DNA of 64,000 bases, taken from NCBI RefSeq assembly GCF_900187975.1, contig NZ_FZPC01000008.1, positions 142,800 through 206,799 of the forward strand, in the 5' to 3' direction. The DNA comes from Pseudomonas delhiensis (GTDB lineage Bacteria; Pseudomonadota; Gammaproteobacteria; Pseudomonadales; Pseudomonadaceae). Positions 27,064 through 37,208 of this stretch are shown here, piece after piece; position 1 is the stretch's first letter; each line of letters starts with the position of its first letter. The position numbers and the translations under genes were made by a program. The notes beneath the pieces were generated by a model, which was not told the origin of the DNA, did not search any database, and worked only from the letters and a program-made list of their open reading frames with translations.

Positions 27064-27093
27064 GGCGGATAACCGCGAACGGTTATCCCTACG
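27064..27093. repeat. GGATAACCG...CGGTTATCC palindromic repeat, copy 1
   Basis: GCGGATAACCGCGAACGGTT followed by ATCC forms a hairpin (GGATAACCG / CGGTTATCC). Further copies lie at 29018-29051 and 63741-63775. It is the first element of the 390-bp gap between corC and lnt, which holds only repeats. Confidence 0.75.
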
Positions 27094-27116
27094 GGGAATG
27101 GCGTGGGTGGGACAGC

Positions 27117-27184
27117 GTAGGAGCGGATCTTATCCGCGAATCGCGCCGGGACATCCGGTTATCGCGGACAAGGTCCACTCCTAC
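27117..27184. repeat. GTAGGAGCGGATC...CTCCTAC paired repeat
   Basis: GTAGGAGCGGATCTTATCCG at the left is mirrored by GCGGACAAGGTCCACTCCTA C at the right, with a central CGCGAATCGCG. This GTAGGAGCGG family is common in fluorescent pseudomonads and relatives. A related copy is at 35036-35107. Confidence 0.7.
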
Positions 27185-27204
27185 GGTTCCAGGAAGCACG
27201 GCTT

Positions 27205-27282
27205 TTCGTAGGATGGCGTTGAGCGAAGCGATACCCATCACCACGGCAGCATGGGTATCGCAAGCTCAACCCATCCTACGAA
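27205..27282. repeat. 78-bp nested inverted repeat (TTCGTAGGATGG ... CCATCCTACGAA)
   Basis: The outer arms TTCGTAGGATGG and CCATCCTACGAA match perfectly, as do the inner arms GATACCCAT and ATGGGTATC, with GTTGAGC/GCTCAAC between them. The whole element could fold into a single long hairpin. I see no open reading frame of interest inside it. Confidence 0.75.
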
Positions 27283-27439
27283 GAGCACCTCGGCGCAAGA
27301 CAGTTGTTCCTACAGCCCATTCCGACGTCCTGCAACACAGCGTCGCAGACGCCTCATGGCTTTTCGCCGCAGCCCCATAGCCTACCGTTCGTCTCTCCAT
27401 TACTCTTGCGCATCGCCAAATCGCTTCCAAGGAATACCG

Positions 27440-28972
27440 ATGCGCTGGATCACCCGTCCCGGCTGGCCGGGCCATCTGCTGGCCCTGGCCGCCGGCGCCA
27501 TCACCCCGCTGGCCCTGGCGCCCTACGGCATCTGGCCGCTGGCACTGCTCTCCGTCGCCCTCTTCTACCTCGGGCTGCGCGGCGTCACCCCGGGCTCGGC
27601 GCTGTGGCGCGGCTGGTGGTACGGCTTCGGCGCCTTCCTCGCCGGCACCGGCTGGATCTACTACAGCATCCATGACTTCGGCGGCGCCTCGCCGGCCCTG
27701 GCCGGCTTCCTGGTGGTCGGCTTCAGCGCCGGGGTGGCGTTCTTCTTCGGCCTGCCGGCCTGGCTCTGGGCGCGCATGCTGCGGCGCAACAACGCGCCGG
27801 TCAGCGATGCCCTGGCCTTCGCCGCGCTGTGGCTGGGCCTGGAAGTGTTCCGCAGTTGGTTCCTCACCGGCTTCCCCTGGCTCTACACCGGCTACAGCCA
27901 ACTGCAGGGCCCCCTGGCCGGCCTGGCCCCGATCGGCGGCGTCTGGCTGATTTCCTTCAGCATCGCCCTGTGCGCCGCGCTGCTGATCAACCTGCCGCAG
28001 CTGACCTTCCGCCCGACGCAACTGGTCGTCGGCCTGGTGCTGCTGCTGGCCCCGTGGATCGCCGGCCTCGTCCTCAAGGGCCATGCCTGGACCAGCCCCG
28101 CCGGCGCGCCGCTGACCGTCGCCGCCATCCAGGGCAACATCGCCCAGGACATGAAGTGGGACCCCAAGCACGTCACCGCGCAGCTGGAGCTGTACCGCGA
28201 CCTCAGCGCCGAGCAGCACGACGTCGACCTGATCGTCCTGCCGGAAACCGCCGTGCCGCTGCTCAAGGACCAGGCCGGCGGCTACCTGGGCATGCTCGAC
28301 GAGATGGCGAAGCAGAAGCGCGCCGCGCTCATCACCGGCGTGCCCATGCGCCAGCGCGACGCCGACGGCGTGCACTACTACAACGGCATCACCGTGGTCG
28401 GCGACGGCAGCGGCGACTACCTCAAGCAGAAGCTGGTGCCCTTCGGCGAGTACGTGCCGCTGCAGGACCTGCTGCGCGGCCTGATCAGCTTCTTCGACCT
28501 GCCCATGTCCGACTTCGCCCGCGGCCCGGCCGACCAGTCGCTGCTCAAGGCCAAGGGCTACGCCATCGCGCCGTACATCTGCTACGAAGTGGTCTACCCG
28601 GAATTCGCCGCGGGCCTCGCGGCCCGGAGCCAGCTGCTGCTGACCATCAGCAACGACGCCTGGTTCGGCACCTCCATCGGCCCGCTGCAGCACCTGCAGA
28701 TGGCGCAGATGCGCGCCCTCGAAGCCGGGCGCTGGATGATCCGCGGCACCAACAACGGCGTCACCGCGCTGATCGACCCGCAGGGCCGCATCGCCCACGA
28801 GATCCCGCAGTTCCAGCAGGGCGTGCTGCGCGGCGAGGCCACCCCGATGCAGGGCCTGACCCCCTACCTGAAATGGCGCCTGTGGCCGCTGGGCACCCTG
28901 GCGGTGGTCCTGGCGATCTGGGCCGTGGCGCGCCGCCAGGTCGCGCCCGAGCAGCGCAGGATGTTCGGCTGA
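27440..28972 (+). CDS. lnt: Apolipoprotein N-acyltransferase
   Basis: Inner-membrane enzyme that N-acylates the lipoprotein cysteine, the last step in lipoprotein maturation. The 510-residue protein has about six N-terminal membrane helices (residues 10-200) and a periplasmic nitrilase-like domain with the catalytic triad segments LPETAVPLL (Glu), KQKLVPFGEYVPLQ (Lys) and APYICYEVVYPE (Cys). A last membrane helix is near 490. The ATG at 27440 follows AAGGAAT. Earlier in-frame starts lie inside repeats and are rejected. Lipoprotein genes in this window (lptE, rlpA, sltB3) depend on it. Confidence 0.96.
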   Translation: MRWITRPGWPGHLLALAAGAITPLALAPYGIWPLALLSVALFYLGLRGVTPGSALWRGWWYGFGAFLAGTGWIYYSIHDFGGASPALAGFLVVGFSAGVAFFFGLPAWLWARMLRRNNAPVSDALAFAALWLGLEVFRSWFLTGFPWLYTGYSQLQGPLAGLAPIGGVWLISFSIALCAALLINLPQLTFRPTQLVVGLVLLLAPWIAGLVLKGHAWTSPAGAPLTVAAIQGNIAQDMKWDPKHVTAQLELYRDLSAEQHDVDLIVLPETAVPLLKDQAGGYLGMLDEMAKQKRAALITGVPMRQRDADGVHYYNGITVVGDGSGDYLKQKLVPFGEYVPLQDLLRGLISFFDLPMSDFARGPADQSLLKAKGYAIAPYICYEVVYPEFAAGLAARSQLLLTISNDAWFGTSIGPLQHLQMAQMRALEAGRWMIRGTNNGVTALIDPQGRIAHEIPQFQQGVLRGEATPMQGLTPYLKWRLWPLGTLAVVLAIWAVARRQVAPEQRRMFG

Positions 28973-29017
28973 CATCGAGTCCGGTTCGACGCCGAGCAAG
29001 GTGTGGCCAAGGTCAGG

Positions 29018-29051
29018 CGGCGGATAACCGCGAACGGTTATCCGCCCTACG
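29018..29051. repeat. GGATAACCG...CGGTTATCC palindromic repeat, copy 2
   Basis: Same element as at 27064 but complete, ending CCGCCCTACG. It sits 45 bp after the lnt stop, between convergent genes. Confidence 0.75.
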
Positions 29052-29110
29052 CTCCAGGGAAGCACGATCGTAGGATTCATCCGCGATAGCCGGCCACGCG
29101 CCATTCCCCT

Positions 29111-29153
29111 GTAGGAGCGCGCCCTGCGCGCGAATCGCGGACAAGGTCCGCGA
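29111..29153. repeat. GTAGGAGCGCGCCCTGCGCG REP element
   Basis: GTAGGAGCGCGCCCTGCGCG followed by CGAATCGCGGACAAGGTCCG CG. Internal palindromes are GCGCG..CGCGC and GGAC..GTCC. A second copy is at 35131-35180. Confidence 0.7.
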
Positions 29154-29163
29154 TGCCCCCCCT

Positions 29164-29925
29164 TCAGCGGTAGAACAGGCGGTACCCCAGCAACCCCAGC
29201 GCCTCGTTGAGCAACTGGTTGCTCTGCCAGAACGCCTTGGCCTCCGGCAGCCAGCCGCCGAACGGCCGGGCGTTGTCCACGCCGATGAAGCCCATTGGCG
29301 CCGGCACCACCTCCAGGCCGTTGGCCTCGAAACTCCAGACCGCGCGGGGCATGTGCTGCGCCTGGGTGACCAGCACCACCCGGCGCACGCCCGCCTGGCG
29401 GAGGATTTCCGCGCTCATCGTGGCGTTCTCCCAGGTGGTGCGGCTGCGCCCTTCCTGCCAGCGCACGCTCACCCCGTAGTCGTCCGCCAGGCTGGTGGCC
29501 ATGAGCTGCGCCTCGCTGGGCGGCGTGCCGTAGTGCAGGCCGCCGGAGGTCAGCAGCGGCAGGCCGCTGGCCTTGGCCAGGCGCGCGGCGTAGCGCAGCC
29601 GCTCGCGGGCCATCAGCCCGGGCTGGTCGTCGCCCCAGGCCGGGTCGCCGCGCTCGCGGCCCGCGCCAAGGATGACGATGGCCTCGGCGCGCTGCGCCAG
29701 GGCCGCCCATTCGCCACGGGCCAGGGCCGGCTGGCGCTCCAGCAGGCGCGCGCCCCACTCCACCGTCAGCGGCAGGCTGAGCAGCCAGAAGCCGGCGAAC
29801 CCGGCGACGAAGCAGGCCGCCGCCAGCCTCGGCCGGCGGCGGCGCAGGAAAAAGCCCAGCAACAGGAGGATCAGCAGGATGCCCGGCGGCATCAGGATCT
29901 GCTTGACGAGGTAGCGCAGCGGCAT
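29164..29925 (-). CDS. YdcF/ElyC family protein (DUF218)
   Basis: 253-residue membrane protein. Two N-terminal helices (about 10-27 and 36-56) are followed by a DUF218 domain with AIVILGAGRERG, LLTSGGLHYGTPPSEAQLM, RSRTTWENATMSAEILR and VVLVTQAQHMPRAVWSF, the usual nucleotide-fold pattern. In E. coli ElyC/SanA relatives affect envelope integrity and lipid-carrier use. The substrate is unknown. It is convergent with lnt. Confidence 0.85.
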   Translation of the reverse strand: MPLRYLVKQILMPPGILLILLLLGFFLRRRRPRLAAACFVAGFAGFWLLSLPLTVEWGARLLERQPALARGEWAALAQRAEAIVILGAGRERGDPAWGDDQPGLMARERLRYAARLAKASGLPLLTSGGLHYGTPPSEAQLMATSLADDYGVSVRWQEGRSRTTWENATMSAEILRQAGVRRVVLVTQAQHMPRAVWSFEANGLEVVPAPMGFIGVDNARPFGGWLPEAKAFWQSNQLLNEALGLLGYRLFYR

Positions 29926-29975
29926 CGGCGACTCCTTTCAGGAAGCGCCACAGCCTAGCGGATGAACGCGCGGAT

Positions 29976-30404
29976 TCAACGCCCGCGGGAACCGCGGAAC
30001 AACTGCGAGCCGCAGGAGGTGCAGGGCATCACCCCATGCTGGCGGTTGTAGACCACCGGGGTGCCGCACAGCGCGCAGAGCAACTGCAGGTGGCGGTGCG
30101 ACGGGCGCGTCTTGCCGGCGCTGCCGCCCAGGCGCGCCCGCGTGGAACGGGCGGGGGCGTGTTCGATCAGCGCCAGTTCCTCGGCGGCGGCGTGCCAGCC
30201 GCGCAGCCAGTTCACGTCCTGGTCGAGATAGGCGCGGATCAGCTGCATCTCGGCACTGCTCAGGCCGCGCAGCTCCAACTCCTCGGGATGCTCATCGCGC
30301 AGGCGTTCCGCGGTCTCGGCCTCGTCCAGGGCCAGTTCAAGTCGATGCAGCAACCGCTCATAAAGACCGGGACCCGACAAACTCGCACGATGCAGCTCAG
30401 CCAT
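29976..30404 (-). CDS. Zinc ribbon-containing protein (DUF1451, YbeL-like)
   Basis: 142 residues. A helical N-terminus (YERLLHRLELALDEAETAER) is followed by a zinc ribbon with CALCGTPVVYN and MPCTSCGSQLFRG. DUF1451 proteins (E. coli YbeL) sit next to leuS in many gamma-proteobacteria, as here, but have no assigned function. It is divergent from leuS. Confidence 0.82.
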   Translation of the reverse strand: MAELHRASLSGPGLYERLLHRLELALDEAETAERLRDEHPEELELRGLSSAEMQLIRAYLDQDVNWLRGWHAAAEELALIEHAPARSTRARLGGSAGKTRPSHRHLQLLCALCGTPVVYNRQHGVMPCTSCGSQLFRGSRGR

Positions 30405-30452
30405 CAGTCACCTCAAGCAGGCGGAAACCTCCCGCCCTCAGGCCAAGCTTAG

Positions 30453-33263
<2,811 letters not shown>

Positions 33264-33325
33264 TGGCATTCGCCCGCGGCGCCTTGCCGCGGGCAACCCG
33301 GATCAACAGGAGTGAGGGAAGCTTG

Positions 33326-33940
33326 ATGAAACGTATCCTGACCGGCATCGCGCTGATCGGCCTGACCACGCTGCTGGCCGCCTGCGGTTTCCACCTGCGC
33401 GGCCTGGGCGATACGAACTTCGCGCTGAAGGAAGTCGACCTGAGCGCGCGCAACGCCTATGGCGACACCGTCAAGGACCTGCAGCGCCTGCTGGAGAACA
33501 GCGGCGTGAAGGTGACCAGGAGCGCGCCCTACCACCTGTTCCTCGCCCGCGAGGCCGAGACCCAGCGCACCGCCAGCTACAGCAGCTCGGCGCGCAGCGC
33601 CGAGTACGAGCTGACCACCACGGTCGACTACGAGGTGCGCGGCGCGAACAACCTGCTGCTGATGACCGACAAGGTCGAGGTGCAGAAGGTCTACCTGCAC
33701 GACGAGAACAACCTGATCGGCTCCGACCAGGAAGCCGCCCAGCTGCGCAAGGAAATGCGCCGCGACCTGGTGCAGCAGCTCGCCCTGCGCCTGCAGATGC
33801 TCACCCCGGCCCGCCTGGAATACCTTCAGCAACAGGCCGAAGCCAAGGCCAAGGCCGAAGCCGACGCGCTCAAGGCCGCGGACGAGGCGGCCAGGCAGCA
33901 GCCGCAGCAGTCGCCGATCGAACTGCCGAAGGCGCAGTAA
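33326..33940 (+). CDS. lptE: LPS-assembly lipoprotein LptE
   Basis: Outer-membrane partner of LptD that plugs the LPS translocon. The 204-residue protein has a lipoprotein signal with lipobox LLAAC (Cys20) and reads CGFHLRGLG directly after it, the usual LptE start. The rest includes [20 protein letters not shown] and a C-terminal Ala/Lys/Glu/Gln-rich tail ([20 protein letters not shown]), likely coiled coil. AGTGAGGGAAG supplies a ribosome binding site. It follows leuS by 62 bp and precedes holA, an order conserved with E. coli. Confidence 0.95.
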   Translation: MKRILTGIALIGLTTLLAACGFHLRGLGDTNFALKEVDLSARNAYGDTVKDLQRLLENSGVKVTRSAPYHLFLAREAETQRTASYSSSARSAEYELTTTVDYEVRGANNLLLMTDKVEVQKVYLHDENNLIGSDQEAAQLRKEMRRDLVQQLALRLQMLTPARLEYLQQQAEAKAKAEADALKAADEAARQQPQQSPIELPKAQ

Positions 33941-33948
33941 GAGGACCA

Positions 33949-33971
33949 GGGGGCCGGCCATGCCGGCCCCC
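33949..33971 (+). terminator. Strong GC hairpin between lptE and holA
   Basis: Perfect 10-bp stem GGGGGCCGGC / GCCGGCCCCC with loop CAT, ending 8 bp before the holA start and followed only by GTACTTTC. Without a long T run it may attenuate rather than fully terminate, or it may limit holA translation by crowding the ribosome site. Confidence 0.6.
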
Positions 33972-33979
33972 GTACTTTC

Positions 33980-35017
33980 ATGAAGCTCAATCCCGCCCAA
34001 CTCGCCAAGCACCTGCAGGGCAGCCTGGCCCCCGTCTACGTGGTCAGCGGCGACGAACCGCTGCTCTGCCAGGAAGCCTGCGACGCCATCCGCGCCGCCT
34101 GCCGCCAGCGCGACTTCAGCGAGCGCCAGGTGTTCAACGCCGAGGCCAACTTCGACTGGGGCCTGCTGCTGGAGGCCGGCGCCAGCCTCTCGCTGTTCGC
34201 CGAGAAGCGCCTGCTGGAGCTGCGCCTGCCCTCGGGCAAGCCCGGCGACAAGGGCGCCGCGGCATTGCAGGAATACCTGCAGCGGCCGCCGGAAGACACG
34301 GTGCTGCTGGTTACCCTGCCCAAGCTCGACGGCGCCACCCAGAAGACCAAGTGGGCCAAGGCGCTGATCGACGGCGAGGCCGCGCAGTTCATCCAGATCT
34401 GGCCGGTGGACGTGCACCAGTTGCCGCAGTGGATCCGCCAGCGCCTGTCCCAGGCCGGGCTGGCCGCCAGCCAGGACGCGGTGGACCTGATCGCAGCGCG
34501 GGTGGAAGGCAACCTGCTGGCCGCCGCGCAGGAGATCGAGAAACTCAAGCTGCTGGCCGACGGCAACCAGCTCGACGCCGCCACCGTGCAGGCGGCGGTG
34601 GCCGACAGCGCGCGCTTCGACGTCTTCGGCCTGATCGACGCCGCCCTGGCCGGCGAAGCCGCGCACAGCCTGCGCATGCTCGAAGGCCTGCGCGGCGAGG
34701 GCGTGGAACCGCCGGTGATCCTCTGGGCCCTGGCCCGGGAGATCCGCCAGTTGGCCGGCATCGCCCAACTGTTCGGCCAGGGCGTGCCCCTGGACAAGGC
34801 CTTCGCCCAGTGCCGCCCGCCGGTGTGGGACAAGCGCCGCCCCCTGCTCACCCGCGCCCTGCAACGGCACAGCGGTTCGCGCTGGAACCAGCTGCTGCAG
34901 GACGCCCAGTTGATCGACGCGCAGATCAAGGGCCAGGCCCAGGGCGACGCCTGGAACGGCCTGGCACGCCTGGCACTGCTGCTGGCCGGCCAGCGCCTGC
35001 CGTTGCCGCCGGGCTGA
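33980..35017 (+). CDS. holA: DNA polymerase III delta subunit
   Basis: Clamp-loader subunit that opens the beta clamp. 345 residues (E. coli 343). The start MKLNPAQLAKHLQGSLAPVY leads to VSGDEPLLCQEACDAIRAAC, a classic HolA opening. VEGNLLAAAQEIEKLKLLAD and RFDVFGLIDAALAGEAAHSL with ILWALAREIRQL are typical of the middle and C-terminal domains. There is no obvious Shine-Dalgarno sequence, because a strong hairpin ends 8 bp before the ATG. Confidence 0.96.
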   Translation: MKLNPAQLAKHLQGSLAPVYVVSGDEPLLCQEACDAIRAACRQRDFSERQVFNAEANFDWGLLLEAGASLSLFAEKRLLELRLPSGKPGDKGAAALQEYLQRPPEDTVLLVTLPKLDGATQKTKWAKALIDGEAAQFIQIWPVDVHQLPQWIRQRLSQAGLAASQDAVDLIAARVEGNLLAAAQEIEKLKLLADGNQLDAATVQAAVADSARFDVFGLIDAALAGEAAHSLRMLEGLRGEGVEPPVILWALAREIRQLAGIAQLFGQGVPLDKAFAQCRPPVWDKRRPLLTRALQRHSGSRWNQLLQDAQLIDAQIKGQAQGDAWNGLARLALLLAGQRLPLPPG

Positions 35018-35035
35018 TCTCCCCTGCCGTCTCCC

Positions 35036-35107
35036 CCGTAGGAGCGGACCTTGTCCGCGATAGCCGGACGTATCGGCGCGTTTCGCGGATAAGATCCGCT
35101 CCTACAC
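35036..35107. repeat. GTAGGAGCGGACC...CTCCTAC paired repeat
   Basis: GTAGGAGCGGACCTTGTCCG on the left and CGGATAAGATCCGCTCCTAC on the right are near-perfect mirror arms of one hairpin-forming element. It is the first of four repeat elements filling the 444 bp between holA and hyuB. Confidence 0.75.
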
Positions 35108-35130
35108 CATGCCAGCCTCGGCAGTCCCTT

Positions 35131-35180
35131 GTAGGAGCGCGCCCTGCGCGCGAATCGCGGGCAGGGCCCGCTCCTACAGG
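35131..35180. repeat. GTAGGAGCGCGCCCTGCGCG ... CTCCTAC REP element
   Basis: Second copy of the element at 29111. Here the right arm GGGCCCGCTCCTAC is complete, so GTAGGAGC and GCTCCTAC pair. Confidence 0.72.
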
Positions 35181-35212
35181 TTGATGCCGAACCTCCCCGC
35201 CACGCCGGACGG

Positions 35213-35315
35213 CCCCCTCTCCCGCTTGCGGGAGAGGGCTGGGGAGAGGGTGCGGAGTCGATCCAAAACACAACCGCCACCGGCAAACACCATTCGCGAG
35301 CAAGCTCGCTCCTAC
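35213..35315. repeat. Composite repeat: GGGAGAGGGCTGGGGAGAGGG block plus GCGAGCAAGCTCGC REP
   Basis: Contains the CTCTCCC/GGGAGAGGGCTGGGGAGAGGG-type element at 35213-35250, then GCGGAGTC, about 40 bp of variable sequence, and the GCGAGCAAGCTCGCTCCTAC REP at 35293-35315. The same blocks in the same order and spacing occur at 1961-2060, so they appear to move or be maintained as a unit. Confidence 0.7.
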
Positions 35316-35461
35316 ATGGCGCTCCTGCAGGTTGATGCCGGAAAGCCCCCGTTCGGCAGCTGTGCGCTGCACGACAAGAACCACTGCGCTGCCGCGCAAT
35401 ACGCCTGGTCGGCAGCTCCCTATCGTCGCCCCATCGACCCGCCGATAAGGAGAACAAAGCG

Positions 35462-37198
35462 ATGCCGGCCGATCCGATCACCCTGGCCGTGGTGCGCGGC
35501 GCGCTGGAGATGACCCAGCGCGAGATGACCCTGACGCTGGAAAAAACCAGCCGCTCCAGCGTCTTCAACCTCGCCCACGACTACTCCAACGCGCTCTTCG
35601 ACCACCATTCGGAAATGATCCTGCAGGGCCAGGACATCCCCATCCACCTGGGCTCGCTGATCCCGGCGATGAAGGCCGTGTCCGGCTACTTCGGCGACGA
35701 CGTCGCCGAAGGCGACGTGATCTACCACAACGACCCCACCTACGCCGGCAGCCACATCATCGACTGCTGCATGTACAAGCCGGTGTTCTACCAGGGCGAG
35801 CTGGTGTTCTGGACCGTGTGCAAGGGCCACCTCACCGACATCGGCGGCCCGGTGCCGGCCGGCTACAACCCCGACGCCAAGGAAATCTACGCCGAGGGCC
35901 TGCGCATCCCGCCGGTGAAGCTGTGGGAAAAAGGCCGCCGCCGCGAGGACGTGATCAACCTGCTGCTCACCAACATGCGCGCCCGGCGCAACCAGGAGGG
36001 CGACCTCAACGCCCAGTACGGCGCCTGCCGCGTCGGCGAGCGCAACCTCATCGCCCTGCTCGACAAGTACGGCGTGGCCACGGTGCGCGAGTGCATCGCC
36101 GAACTGAAGGACATGGCCGACCGGCAGATGCGCGAGCTGATCCGCTCGGTGCCCGACGGCAGCTACACCGGCCACGCGGTGCTGGAGGATTCCGGCCACG
36201 GCCTGGGCGAGCTGGCCATCAGCGCCACCGTCACCATCAGGGACGACAGCTGCCACATCGCCGTGCAGAGCCCGCCCCAGGTGCCCTACTTCATCAACTC
36301 CTACGCCGGCAACTCGATGTCGGGCATCTACCTCGGGCTGATGATGTTCGCCCAGGTGCCGCCGCCCTATAACGCCGGGCTCTATCGCTGCGTGACCGTG
36401 GACCTGGGGCCGAAAGGCACCCTGTGCAACGCCGAGGAACCGGCGCCCCACGTCAACTGCACCACCACGCCCATGGAGACCCTCACCGACGCCGTGCGCC
36501 AGGCCTTCGAGCAGGCCGCGCCGGAACGCGTCACCGCCTCCTGGGGGCACACCAGCGGGGTGAACATCGCCGGCGTCGACCCGCGCACCGGCGAGGAATA
36601 CGTGACCATGGTGCTGGCCTCGATCATTTCCGGCGCCGGCGCCACCTCGGAGCTGGACGGCTGGCACGCCTGCGGCCCGCTGTGCTGCTTCGGCGCGCTC
36701 TACTCCGGGGACATCGAGCTGCTGGAGTACAGCTACCCGATCCTCATCCACCGCTACGCGCTGATGGCCGACAGCGCCGGCGCCGGCCAGCTGCGCGGCG
36801 GCTCGGGCACCTGCCTGGAAGTGGAGCCGCTGGACCACGAGATGACCGTGATCTCCTTCGGCGAAGGCCGCCAGCGCACCACCATGGGCGCCGCCGGCGC
36901 GGCCAACGGCCTGGACGAGCCCAAGCTGGGCGGCGTGGAGATCATCCGCGACGGCGAGCACGAGAAGCACACCCGCAACGTCATGACCGTGCTCAAGCCC
37001 GGCGAGCGCCTGGTCAACCGCACCCCCGGGGGCGGCGGCTACGGCCCGGCCTTCCGCCGCCTGCCCGAGGCCGTGGCGCGCGACGTGCGCGACGGCCTGG
37101 TCTCGCCGCGCGGCGCCGAACTCGACTACGGCGTGGTGCTGACCAGCGCCGGCGAGATCGACCAGAAAGCCACCGCCCAACGCCGCCAAACCGCCTGA
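35462..37198 (+). CDS. hyuB: Hydantoinase B/oxoprolinase family protein
   Basis: 578-residue HyuB-type subunit of an ATP-dependent hydantoinase/5-oxoprolinase-like amidohydrolase. Family segments include FNLAHDYSNALFDHHSEMIL, YHNDPTYAGSHIIDCCM, CKGHLTDIGGPVPAGYNPDA and the C-terminal GAGQLRGGSGTCLEVEPLDH and NRTPGGGGYGPA. AAGGAG lies 8 bp before the ATG. hyuA starts 10 bp after its stop, so the pair is co-transcribed. The substrate (hydantoin, N-methylhydantoin, 5-oxoproline or another lactam) cannot be read from sequence. Confidence 0.88.
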   Translation: MPADPITLAVVRGALEMTQREMTLTLEKTSRSSVFNLAHDYSNALFDHHSEMILQGQDIPIHLGSLIPAMKAVSGYFGDDVAEGDVIYHNDPTYAGSHIIDCCMYKPVFYQGELVFWTVCKGHLTDIGGPVPAGYNPDAKEIYAEGLRIPPVKLWEKGRRREDVINLLLTNMRARRNQEGDLNAQYGACRVGERNLIALLDKYGVATVRECIAELKDMADRQMRELIRSVPDGSYTGHAVLEDSGHGLGELAISATVTIRDDSCHIAVQSPPQVPYFINSYAGNSMSGIYLGLMMFAQVPPPYNAGLYRCVTVDLGPKGTLCNAEEPAPHVNCTTTPMETLTDAVRQAFEQAAPERVTASWGHTSGVNIAGVDPRTGEEYVTMVLASIISGAGATSELDGWHACGPLCCFGALYSGDIELLEYSYPILIHRYALMADSAGAGQLRGGSGTCLEVEPLDHEMTVISFGEGRQRTTMGAAGAANGLDEPKLGGVEIIRDGEHEKHTRNVMTVLKPGERLVNRTPGGGGYGPAFRRLPEAVARDVRDGLVSPRGAELDYGVVLTSAGEIDQKATAQRRQTA

Positions 37199-37208
37199 GG
37201 AACCCGAC

